Part shown: positions 33,960-41,548 of the stretch, piece after piece
Numbering within the stretch: the first letter of the stretch is position 1
Layout of the letters: every line of letters starts with the position of its first letter
Assembly: GCF_023242315.1 (NCBI RefSeq)
Contig: NZ_JALLIY010000011.1
Coordinates: 1-64,000 of the forward strand
Direction: 5' to 3'
Length of the DNA: 64,000 nt
Origin: Pseudomonas sp. MWU13-2105
GTDB taxonomy: Bacteria; Pseudomonadota; Gammaproteobacteria; Pseudomonadales; Pseudomonadaceae
Notes under the pieces: generated by a model
What the model was told of the DNA's origin: nothing
What the model saw: the letters and a program-made list of their open reading frames with translations, nothing else
Database searches by the model: none
Made by a program: the position numbers and the translations under genes

Positions 33960-34165
33960 TCGGTGACCTGGATATCAGCGGGGTGTTCCTGCCCACGCTG
34001 CTGGTGCTGATGGGCATTACGTATGCGCTGTACCTGGTGGTGCACGGGCTGTTGACGCACTTCCACTTCTACCGCCTGGTCTGGCACCGGGCCTTGTTCA
34101 ACGTCGGTCTCTACGCTTTGTTGCTGGGCGTTGTGGATTCGTTCAGTCGATACCTGATGACATGA
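33956..34165 (+). CDS. DUF1656 small membrane protein (AaeX-like)
   Basis: A 69-residue protein with two membrane helices, starting DLDISGVFLPTLLVLMGITYAL, and the family's RLVWHRALFNVGLYALL. It is an invariable partner between AaeB-like and AaeA-like genes; its role in the pump is not defined. Overlaps on both sides are ATGA. Confidence 0.88.
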   Translation: MIGDLDISGVFLPTLLVLMGITYALYLVVHGLLTHFHFYRLVWHRALFNVGLYALLLGVVDSFSRYLMT

Positions 34166-35061
34166 AAAAACCTCTTTTGACCATTGGCCGTGTAGTCCTG
34201 ACTTTGCTGGTGGTGATCTTCGCCTGCCTGGTGGTCTGGCGCATGGTGATGTACTACATGTTCGCGCCCTGGACCCGGGACGGGCATATCCGCGCCGATA
34301 TCGTGCAGATCGCCCCGGACGTGTCCGGCTTGATCCAGCAGGCGCAGGTGCGTGACAACCAGCCGGTGAGCCGTGGCCAGGTGCTGTTCAGCATCGACCA
34401 GGACCGCTTCAAGCTGGCGCTGCGCCAAGCCAGGGCGGCGCTGGCCGACCGCCAGGAAACCCTGGCCCAGGCCCAGCGCGAGAACAAGCGTAACCGTGGC
34501 CTGGGTAACCTGGTGGCCGGCGAGCAACTGGAGGAAAGCCAGTCGCGGGTCGCCCGGGCCGAACTGGCCCTGAGCGAAGCCCAGGTGGCGGTGGACGCCG
34601 CGCAATTGAACCTCGACCGCTCGGTGATCCGCAGCCCGGTGGACGGCTACGTCAACGACCGCGCCCCGCGTGAGCGCGAGTTCGTCACGGCCGGGCGGCC
34701 GGTGCTGGCGGTGGTGGATAGCAGTTCCTTCCATATCGACGGTTATTTCGAGGAAACCAAGCTCGACGGCATCCAGGTCGGCCAGGGCGTGGATATCCGG
34801 GTGATCGGTGACAATGCGCGGTTGCGCGGGCATGTCGAAAGCATCGTCGCCGGGATCGAGGACCGCGACCGCAGCAGCGGCTCGAACCTGCTGCCCAACG
34901 TCAATCCGGCGTTCAGTTGGGTGCGCCTGGCCCAGCGGATTCCGGTGCGGATTGCCTTTGACGAGGTGCCGGCGGACTTTCGCATGATCGCCGGGCGTAC
35001 GGCCACGGTGTCGATCATCAATGACGCCAAGGCCGCGCCGAAACAAGAGACCGCGCAATGA
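34162..35061 (+). CDS. AaeA/EmrA-like HlyD-family periplasmic adaptor
   Basis: A 299-residue protein with an N-terminal membrane helix (VVLTLLVVIFACLVVW), an AaeA-type start of the periplasmic domain (FAPWTRDGHIRADIVQIAPDVSG), a coiled coil (LRQARAALADRQETLAQAQ) and the second lipoyl half (SVIRSPVDGYVNDR). It should connect the FUSC pump with the NodT-type outer-membrane factor encoded next. Confidence 0.9.
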   Translation: MKKPLLTIGRVVLTLLVVIFACLVVWRMVMYYMFAPWTRDGHIRADIVQIAPDVSGLIQQAQVRDNQPVSRGQVLFSIDQDRFKLALRQARAALADRQETLAQAQRENKRNRGLGNLVAGEQLEESQSRVARAELALSEAQVAVDAAQLNLDRSVIRSPVDGYVNDRAPREREFVTAGRPVLAVVDSSSFHIDGYFEETKLDGIQVGQGVDIRVIGDNARLRGHVESIVAGIEDRDRSSGSNLLPNVNPAFSWVRLAQRIPVRIAFDEVPADFRMIAGRTATVSIINDAKAAPKQETAQ

Positions 35062-36506
35062 AAGCGCTGACGCAAGTCGCGACCCTGGGCCTCGGCCTGA
35101 TGCTGTCGGCATGCTCGATGGTTGGTCCGGATTATCACCTGCCGGCCGATTCGGCGATGCAGCGCAAGGACCTGCAAGGGAGCATCGCCGGCGAAGGCGA
35201 CAATGTGGTGTCGGCGCCGGTGCCGACCGATTGGTGGCGGCTGTACCAGGACCCGCGCCTGGATCAACTGGTCCGCCAGGCGCTGGCGTCCAACACCGAC
35301 TTGCGGGTGGCGGCGGCAAGCCTGTCGCGGGCCCGGGCCCAGGTGGAAGAGGCCGAGGCAGCCGGCGGTTTCAGTGCCGGGGTGAAAGCCGGCGCCCAAC
35401 GGTTGCAGGAGTCCGGCCAGGCGTTCCTGCTGCCGGAAAAGGTGCCGGTGGCCAACATCGGGGAGATCGCGCTTTCCGCGTCCTATCAGTTCGACCTGTG
35501 GGGCACCTTGCAACGCGGCATCGAGGCGGCCAAAGCCAATGCCGACGCGACCCAGGCGGCGGGCGACGTGGCCCGTATCACCCTGGTGGCGGATGTGGTG
35601 CGCTCCTACACCCAGGTCTGCGCGGCCAACGAAGAGCGCAAGATCGCCGAGCAGTCCCTCGAACTGCAAGCCCAGAGCACCGAGCTGACCAAGCGTCTGC
35701 GTGATGCCGGGCGCGGCGACGAAACCCAGGTCACCCGGTCCCAGACCCAGTTCAAATCCCTGCGCGCCGAGTTGCCGCGCTACCAGGCCGCGCGCCAGGC
35801 CGGCTTGTACCGCTTGTCGATGTTGCTGGCCAAGCCGCTGGAGCAGTTGCCGGCCGGTGTCGCCGAGTGCGCCACGCTGCCGCATATCAGCCAGTTGCTG
35901 CCGGTGGGCGACGGCGCCGAGCTGCTCAAGCGCCGTCCGGATATCCGCCAGGCCGAACGCCGGCTGGCGGCGGCGACGGCCAGCATCGGCGTGGCCACGG
36001 GCGAGCTGTACCCGAACATCAGCATCGGCGCCACGGTGGGCACCGTCGGTATCCTGAAAGACCTGGGCGAGCCGTCGACCAATCGCTGGGGCTTCGGTCC
36101 GGCGATCAGTTGGACCGTGCCGACCAATGGCGCCCGCGCCCGGATCCGTGAAGCCGAGGCCGGTGCCCAGGGCGCCCTGGCGCATTTCGACGGAGTGGTG
36201 CTCAACGCCATCCGTGAAACCCAGACCAGCCTGACCCAGTACACCGCGCAGCTCGACCGCCGCGATGCACTGGCGGATGCCGAGCAGTCGGCCAAGCTGG
36301 CGGCGGGCCAGACGCACCGCTTCTTCACCGCCGGTCGCGCCTCGTTCCTCGCCGACCTGCAGGCGACCCGCACCTATACTGATGTCCGCGCACAACTGGC
36401 TTCCGCCAACACCCAGGTGGCGATGAGTCAGATCGAACTGTTCCTGGCCCTGGGCGGTGGTTGGGAAAGCGGACGAACGCCACCTGCCGAGCACGCGAAA
36501 CCCTGA
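35058..36506 (+). CDS. NodT/OprM-type outer-membrane efflux lipoprotein
   Basis: A 482-residue lipoprotein (LGLMLSACSMVGPDY, Cys at about 15) with the RND-type outer-membrane factor signature: WWRLYQDPRLDQLVRQALASNTDLR, an internal repeat of the same fold, and RRPDIRQAERRLAAATASIGVA. It is the last gene of the MarR-controlled operon and forms the exit channel. Confidence 0.9.
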   Translation: MKALTQVATLGLGLMLSACSMVGPDYHLPADSAMQRKDLQGSIAGEGDNVVSAPVPTDWWRLYQDPRLDQLVRQALASNTDLRVAAASLSRARAQVEEAEAAGGFSAGVKAGAQRLQESGQAFLLPEKVPVANIGEIALSASYQFDLWGTLQRGIEAAKANADATQAAGDVARITLVADVVRSYTQVCAANEERKIAEQSLELQAQSTELTKRLRDAGRGDETQVTRSQTQFKSLRAELPRYQAARQAGLYRLSMLLAKPLEQLPAGVAECATLPHISQLLPVGDGAELLKRRPDIRQAERRLAAATASIGVATGELYPNISIGATVGTVGILKDLGEPSTNRWGFGPAISWTVPTNGARARIREAEAGAQGALAHFDGVVLNAIRETQTSLTQYTAQLDRRDALADAEQSAKLAAGQTHRFFTAGRASFLADLQATRTYTDVRAQLASANTQVAMSQIELFLALGGGWESGRTPPAEHAKP

Positions 36507-36608
36507 GTCCGTTGCTATGCTTTGAACTATCGGCTGGTCGCCGCTGGTGGGAAGCGCTGGGTGAATCCTAACCATCGCGGTCAGCGTGGCCCGATGGGGA
36601 TTCTAATA

Positions 36609-37244
36609 ATGAAAAACCCTTATGCTCCTGGTTTCTGGTGTGCGGTGGTGGCGCTGGTCCTGCTTTCGGCGACCTACTTCTATGGCGTCATGCTGGCGCA
36701 GCAGATCGACAAGGCCCTGGTCTTTCTCGACAGCGCCACGGCGCTGATCGCGGTGCTGTCCATCGCCGTGGTGGCCTGGGCCAGCTACCAGGCGCAGCAG
36801 GTGAAGAAACGCCAACTGTCCCAGAGCAAGACCCTGGTGCTGGTCTGGGACACCAAAGTCGCCCTGCGCCGGGTCGAAACCGTCTTCGACCGGTATTTCT
36901 GGGGCAGCTACTGGCAACCGGGGCAGACCTTCCAGGAAGTCATGGGCGAACTCACCGGTACCCCGTTGGAAAAAAGCCTCGAAGCGCTGAAAAACCAATG
37001 CCTGAAACTCGACCGCGAAGTGGCCCATGACGAGCGCCACTGGCTGAGCAACGCCCGCGAATTGGCCGATGTGGCCACGGCCATGGCCCGTGAACGCCAT
37101 CAACTGGACGTCTGCGACCCGCGCAACGACTCACCGGATGGCGTGGTGATCAACCGCGACTTCGAGGTGCTGGTGTACACCTGGACCGCACGCTTGAAGA
37201 CTTTCGATCATCAACTGGATGAGATGGAGGTCCAGTATTCCTGA
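36609..37244 (+). CDS. Hypothetical two-helix membrane protein
   Basis: A 211-residue protein with two membrane helices at about residues 8-30 and 42-62 and a soluble C-terminus with WDTKVALRRVETVFDRYFWG and DERHWLSNARELADVATAMARERHQLD. I do not recognise the family. The start is placed at the ATG at 36609 (MKNPYAPGFW); the open frame extends upstream to 36522 but that part has no membrane-protein character. It lies 100 bases after the efflux operon and may be separate. Confidence 0.6.
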   Translation: MKNPYAPGFWCAVVALVLLSATYFYGVMLAQQIDKALVFLDSATALIAVLSIAVVAWASYQAQQVKKRQLSQSKTLVLVWDTKVALRRVETVFDRYFWGSYWQPGQTFQEVMGELTGTPLEKSLEALKNQCLKLDREVAHDERHWLSNARELADVATAMARERHQLDVCDPRNDSPDGVVINRDFEVLVYTWTARLKTFDHQLDEMEVQYS

Positions 37245-37500
37245 AGCCCCCCTCCCTGGCGCCGCCAATCCGCCGGCCGCCGATGGGCGCGGCTGAGTGC
37301 ACGATTCCCGTACTGCGGTGTCAGTCATTTCGCTATTGTCCGTAGGATGAGGTGCTGGCCACTGGCCCTGAGGGCAAAGCCTTGGGACCTGCTCCGGCAA
37401 ATGCTACCCTGCGTCCTTTCGGGCATTGTCGAGCCGGCTCCGGTCAGGGGTCAGGAAGACCAGCATTTCTCCACTTAACGGACATCGATCGGGTCAATTC

Positions 37501-39015
37501 ATGAATAAATCAGCAGGCTTGCTTCTAGGTTTTGTCGTGGTGGTCGGTGCGGTGAGCACCGTCGGCGCGTGGTACACCGGCAATCAACTGGAAGGGGTGC
37601 TGAACACCTCGATCCAGGAAGCCAACCAACAGTTGAAGAGCGCCCTGGCCAGTGCCGGCGGCAGCGCCAATATCGAGTTGGTATCGCTGGATCGCCATCT
37701 GTTCACCAGTACCGCGCACTACCGCGTCAAGTTGCAGAACCTGCAGGTCGGCGAAGAGAAGAAGGACATCGAGCTGCTGTTCGTCGACCATATCGAACAC
37801 GGGCCGTTGCCGTGGTCGCGTGTCAAGGCGCTGAAGCTGGCACCGGTGATGGTCAACAGCAACTATGAGCTGGAAAAGAACGACGCCACCGCCAAGTGGT
37901 TCGACGCCGCCAAGGGCGCCGCACCGCTCAAGGGCGAGGTCGCCCTGGGCTACAACCGTTCGGTGGACGGCAATGTCGAGCTGGTGCCGCTGGACTTCGC
38001 GCCGGACGCCAGCACCAGCGTGAAATTCTCCGGGTTGAACCTGGCGGTCTCCGCCAGCGATCAGGCCGCCAAGATCAAGCTCAACGGCTATATGGACAAC
38101 CTCAAGGTGTCCGCGGTCTCCCCGGAGCAGGGGCCGGTGCAGGTCGAACTGAGCGGTCTGACCCTGGCCAGCGACTTGACCAAGAGCGACCTGGGTTTCT
38201 ACCTGGGGCAGAACGTCATCGAGCTGAGCGAGACCAAGTTGGGCTTTGGGGTCAAGCCGGCGGTGGTCACGATCAAGGGCTTCGAGCAGAAAGATTCAAC
38301 GGAAGCGCAGGGCAATGTGCTCGCCGGACGCCTGGCCTATAACGTTGCCTCCATCGACTACAACGACAAGCCGGTGGGCAGTGCCCAGATGAGCTGGACG
38401 GCGAAGAACCTGGATTTCCCGGCGATGCAATCGCTGATCAAGCTGTACCAGATCCAGTTGGAAGCGCTGCAAAAGGCCCAGGCGGCAGGCGCTGAAGATC
38501 CTGAAGCGGCGGTACCGGAACTGACCCCGGCCCAGCAGGCCCAGGCCGAAGCCGACATCAAGCAATTGTTGGCCGGCAAGCCGCAGATCGCCCTGGAAAA
38601 CTTCTCGCTCAAGACCGCCAACGGCGAAAGCCGCGCCAGCCTGGTGGTGGACCTGACCAACCCGTCTTCCACTGAGCTGCCACCGGTGGAACTGGGCAAG
38701 CAACTGGTCTCGCAACTGGATGCCAAGGTCTTGCTGTCCAAGCCGATGATCGCCGACCTGGCTGGCCTGCAGGCGCAGATCCAGGGCCAGACCGACCCCG
38801 CGGCCATCACCCGCCAGGCCTCGATGGCCAGTGAAATGGCCGGCACCATGGCCTTGTCCACGGAGATGGCGACGGTGCAAGGCAACGATATCGTCTCGTC
38901 ATTGCACTATGCCAACGGCCAGGTGGACTTCAACGGGCAGAAGATGCCGGTGGAAGACTTCATCACCTTGCTGCTGACCAAGTTCGGTGGCATGGGCGGC
39001 GGCGAACAGCCTTGA
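37501..39015 (+). CDS. YdgA family protein (DUF945)
   Basis: A 504-residue protein with an N-terminal signal anchor (SAGLLLGFVVVVGAVSTVGAW) and the DUF945 body: LKSALASAGGSANIELVSLDRHLFTS, DHIEHGPLPW, AQMSWTAKNLDFPAM. It resembles the AsmA-like periplasmic fold. Its role is unknown, though the family is envelope-associated. The start is the ATG at 37501; the open frame upstream to 37426 lacks a signal sequence. Confidence 0.82.
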   Translation: MNKSAGLLLGFVVVVGAVSTVGAWYTGNQLEGVLNTSIQEANQQLKSALASAGGSANIELVSLDRHLFTSTAHYRVKLQNLQVGEEKKDIELLFVDHIEHGPLPWSRVKALKLAPVMVNSNYELEKNDATAKWFDAAKGAAPLKGEVALGYNRSVDGNVELVPLDFAPDASTSVKFSGLNLAVSASDQAAKIKLNGYMDNLKVSAVSPEQGPVQVELSGLTLASDLTKSDLGFYLGQNVIELSETKLGFGVKPAVVTIKGFEQKDSTEAQGNVLAGRLAYNVASIDYNDKPVGSAQMSWTAKNLDFPAMQSLIKLYQIQLEALQKAQAAGAEDPEAAVPELTPAQQAQAEADIKQLLAGKPQIALENFSLKTANGESRASLVVDLTNPSSTELPPVELGKQLVSQLDAKVLLSKPMIADLAGLQAQIQGQTDPAAITRQASMASEMAGTMALSTEMATVQGNDIVSSLHYANGQVDFNGQKMPVEDFITLLLTKFGGMGGGEQP

Positions 39016-39024
39016 GCCCAGCGT

Positions 39025-39738
39025 TCAACCGGAGGTAACGCTTTCCAGTCGATACCCATAGCCGTAGATCGTCAGCAACTGCCAACCGTGTTCGGCGGTC
39101 AGGCCCAGCTTGTTGCGCAGGCGATAGATATGGGTATCGAGGGGCCGCGAGGAAAGCATTTCTTCATGGGGCCAGAAGCGCTCGTAGAGATATTCGCGCG
39201 ACAGCGGCCGCCCGAGGTTGCTGAACAGGCAGCGCGCCAGGCGATACTCACGCTCGGTCAGGTTGAGCGGGCGACCTGAGCGGCTCACGGTCAGTTCGGC
39301 ATCGTCGAAACTCAAATCGTTGAAGGTGGCGATTTCGCTGGCGTTGCCGCGCTGTCCGGCATGCCGGCGCAGTACCGCGTTGACCCGCGCCTTGAGTTCG
39401 TTGGCACGGAACGGTTTGCTCACGTAATCATCGGCGCCACTGCCCAGGGCCAGGACGATATCGCTCTCGGCATCGCGGCTGGTGAGCATGATGGCCGGCG
39501 GGGGTACCTCCATGTGCTCGCGGGTCCAGCGTAACAGCGCCAGGCCGCTGAGGTCCGGCACCTGCCAGTCGAGAATCAGCAGGTCGAAGGTTTCCCGGCG
39601 CAACTGACGCAACAGGTCCTCGCCGCGCTCGAAAGCGTGCAGGGTCCAGGGGGCTTCCCCGGCACCGGCGATCTGCCCCAGGGTCTGTTCGACCCGGCGC
39701 AGTTCGGCGGGTTCGTCGTCGAGTATGGCGACACGCAT
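39025..39738 (-). CDS. OmpR-family response regulator
   Basis: A 237-residue protein with a receiver domain (acidic pair DDE at 7-9, phosphoacceptor Asp57 in LLILDWQVPDLSG, MLTSRD, and VSKPF lysine) and a C-terminal winged helix with LTEREYRLARCLFSNLGRPLSREYL and THIYRLRNKLGL. The output domain marks it as a DNA-binding regulator. The probable partner is the CHASE2 histidine kinase at 41549, transcribed the other way. A motif repeated upstream of the FecR gene lies about 100 bases before its start. Confidence 0.9.
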   Translation of the reverse strand: MRVAILDDEPAELRRVEQTLGQIAGAGEAPWTLHAFERGEDLLRQLRRETFDLLILDWQVPDLSGLALLRWTREHMEVPPPAIMLTSRDAESDIVLALGSGADDYVSKPFRANELKARVNAVLRRHAGQRGNASEIATFNDLSFDDAELTVSRSGRPLNLTEREYRLARCLFSNLGRPLSREYLYERFWPHEEMLSSRPLDTHIYRLRNKLGLTAEHGWQLLTIYGYGYRLESVTSG

Positions 39739-39835
39739 GTCCGGACCTATCTCCTCGTTTGGCGGCGGTTCTGTCTCGCAAAAGGTGACTCTACAGGCTA
39801 TTTCCTACGCGAAGGTCTGTAAGTCGACCGTCAAA

Positions 39836-39857
39836 TCTGAACAATTCTGGCGAATTC
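39836..39857. promoter_or_regulatory. Candidate regulator site, copy 1
   Basis: The sequence TCTGAACAATTCTGGCG continues to ATTC and shares TCTGAACAA, TCTG and ATTC with copy 2 at 40240-40261. TCTG recurs after 11 bases, a spacing expected for OmpR-family tandem sites. It lies upstream of the response regulator gene. Confidence 0.4.
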
Positions 39858-39973
39858 CTCAGGGACCGGCGATGGCTGGCTAGGCTGATGTCAAATGGCT
39901 TTTATCTGGCGCCCGGCGGCCCTTGTGGGGGCAGGCGCAGGGTAACGATTTGCACGGTCAAGGAGAAGGATCC

Positions 39974-40225
39974 ATGGGCAGTCCCCTTCGTTTCAGCGGT
40001 TTTCCATCCTGGGTGGTGTTCGGCTTGTTGTCCGGATTGAGCCTGTGCCTTGGCTTCGGTTTTGTCGTCGGGCTGTTCCATTACGGGTCGGGCTGTTCCT
40101 CGTCGGTCGCCGAACGGCTGCCCGTGGCGCCCGAGGACCGCTGGACCGCGGCATTTTCCGCGCCGACGCTGTGGACCACCGGAGAGGTCATCGCCCCTCG
40201 GGAGCAACCGCGCTGGGTATTCTGA
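39974..40225 (+). CDS. Small hypothetical membrane protein
   Basis: An 83-residue product (MGSPLRFSGFPSWVVFGLL...) with one membrane helix (VVFGLLSGLSLCLGFGFVVGLF) and a C-terminal segment rich in Pro and Glu. AAGGAGAAGG precedes the ATG. It lies between the divergent response regulator and the FecR/kinase genes and may belong to that system. No family is recognised. Confidence 0.55.
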   Translation: MGSPLRFSGFPSWVVFGLLSGLSLCLGFGFVVGLFHYGSGCSSSVAERLPVAPEDRWTAAFSAPTLWTTGEVIAPREQPRWVF

Positions 40226-40239
40226 GCGGCAGGAGCAAT

Positions 40240-40261
40240 TCTGAACAAATCTGACAGATTC
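40240..40261. promoter_or_regulatory. Candidate regulator site, copy 2
   Basis: TCTGAACAAATCTGACAG continues to ATTC and matches copy 1 at 39836-39857 over TCTGAACAA, TCTG and ATTC. It is downstream of the small membrane protein gene and upstream of the FecR-kinase unit. Confidence 0.4.
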
Positions 40262-40367
40262 GCCGGGCAGCGCGGTTTTACCCATAGAGTAGCTCCAGCA
40301 ATACAGGGGCACTTTGGAGCAAGTCCGACCCATGGACGGGTGGCGGTTCGGATCCACACGGACCGCC

Positions 40368-40406
40368 GCCAAGGGACGGTCAGGATGTCCGCCCTTGGCC
40401 ATTTTT
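40368..40406 (+). terminator. Rho-independent terminator
   Basis: GCCAAGGG pairs with CCCTTGGC, with inner GGAC/GTCC pairing, followed by ATTTTT. It probably ends the small membrane-protein transcript. Confidence 0.65.
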
Positions 40407-40552
40407 CTGTCACGCCTCGCTGTGCATTCATACGAAGCAACACAGTGTGGCCAGGCTGACTGGAGCGCTGTGGCATGATGGGCCCGGATGGTTGTGTGCC
40501 GTCGTTCCTTTACTTCGATCCTGCTCCTTCCGGAGCCTGAGCGGCCAAGCCC

Positions 40553-41530
40553 ATGAGCGAACGCTTTTTTTCGCACCTGTATTTTCCTGTCCTGCTGTCC
40601 CGCCCGGGCCTGTTGCTCGGCGTAGCCTTCTGCCTGTTCGCCGACAATGCCCTGGCGGCGCCGCCGGCCCTGCGTGCGCCTTACCTTGATCGCGAGCAGC
40701 AATGCCGCCCACAACCGTTTCCGGCGGTGGTGCTGCACCTGGCGGGCGAGGCCTGGAAGCTGGATGCCAAGGGTCAGCAATCGGTCCTGGAAGAGGGGAT
40801 GAACCTGGAGGAGCACGAAGGGCTGAGAACCTCGGGCGATGCCTTTGTCAGCCTGGGGCTGGGCGATGGTTCGCGGATCGTGCTGCCGTCCAACTCGCAG
40901 GTACGTCTGGAACTGGACGAGACGCAGTCTGTGCCGCAGCTACAGCTCGAACAAGGTCAGGTCGAGTCCTACGTGATCAAGCGCACCAGCGCGCATGATC
41001 GCTTCCAGATTCGCACTTCGGTCGGCGTGCTCGGGGTTCGCGGCACGCACTTTCGTACCCGTAGCGAAGACGCTCAGGCGCTGGTCGAAGTGCTCGACGG
41101 CCAGGTCACGGTGAGCCGCTCCGGAGCGCTGTCGGCGCCTGGCAAGCGCCCGGTTGCGGCCGAGCCCGAGGTGCGGGTCAACGCCCGGCAGGGCCTGAAG
41201 ATCCAGGGCAAGGGCGAACTCAGGCCGGTCGAACTGCTGGCGGCCCCGCGCCTGCTCGGGCAAGACGGCCAGCGCGGCGACAAGCCGATTTGGCAACTGT
41301 TTCTCCAGCCCCTGGACGGTGCCCGGCGCTACCGCGCCCAGGTCGCCACCGACGCGGCGTTCCTCGATATCAAGCAGGAGCGGTTTTCCAGCACCCCGGA
41401 TATTCGTTTCAGCGGTTTGCAGGCGGCGTTCTACCACGTGCGGCTGTCGGCATTCGACGAACAGGGACTTGAAGGCCAGACTGGGATCTACGATATCTAC
41501 TACTGGCCCCGGACGGTTCATGAGCAATAG
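40553..41530 (+). CDS. FecR domain-containing exported protein
   Basis: A 325-residue protein with a signal peptide (LLLGVAFCLFADNALA), then a FecR domain: LEEGMNLEEHEGLRTSGDAFVSLGLGDGSRIVLPSNSQVRLE, TSVGVLGVRGTHFRTR and VEVLDGQVTV. The last third (KPIWQLFLQPLDGARRYRAQVA...) is a fibronectin-III-like segment found in FecR proteins next to CHASE2 genes. It is periplasmic and probably contacts the CHASE2 sensor of the kinase encoded 18 bases downstream. Confidence 0.85.
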   Translation: MSERFFSHLYFPVLLSRPGLLLGVAFCLFADNALAAPPALRAPYLDREQQCRPQPFPAVVLHLAGEAWKLDAKGQQSVLEEGMNLEEHEGLRTSGDAFVSLGLGDGSRIVLPSNSQVRLELDETQSVPQLQLEQGQVESYVIKRTSAHDRFQIRTSVGVLGVRGTHFRTRSEDAQALVEVLDGQVTVSRSGALSAPGKRPVAAEPEVRVNARQGLKIQGKGELRPVELLAAPRLLGQDGQRGDKPIWQLFLQPLDGARRYRAQVATDAAFLDIKQERFSSTPDIRFSGLQAAFYHVRLSAFDEQGLEGQTGIYDIYYWPRTVHEQ

Positions 41531-41548
41531 CTACGGTACCTGGCGTTC

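Larger units (their letters stand above)
40226..40552. other. Intergenic region before the FecR gene
   Basis: It holds the second copy of the regulator-like motif (40240-40261), the terminator at 40368-40406, and about 145 bases that should contain the FecR-kinase promoter. No gene is seen, although several GC-rich open frames cross it on both strands. Confidence 0.6.

Noticed and set aside
39902..40816. 304-codon minus-strand open frame across the FecR promoter region
   Set aside because: It overlaps a terminator, a small plus-strand gene and the FecR start and has no recognisable domain.
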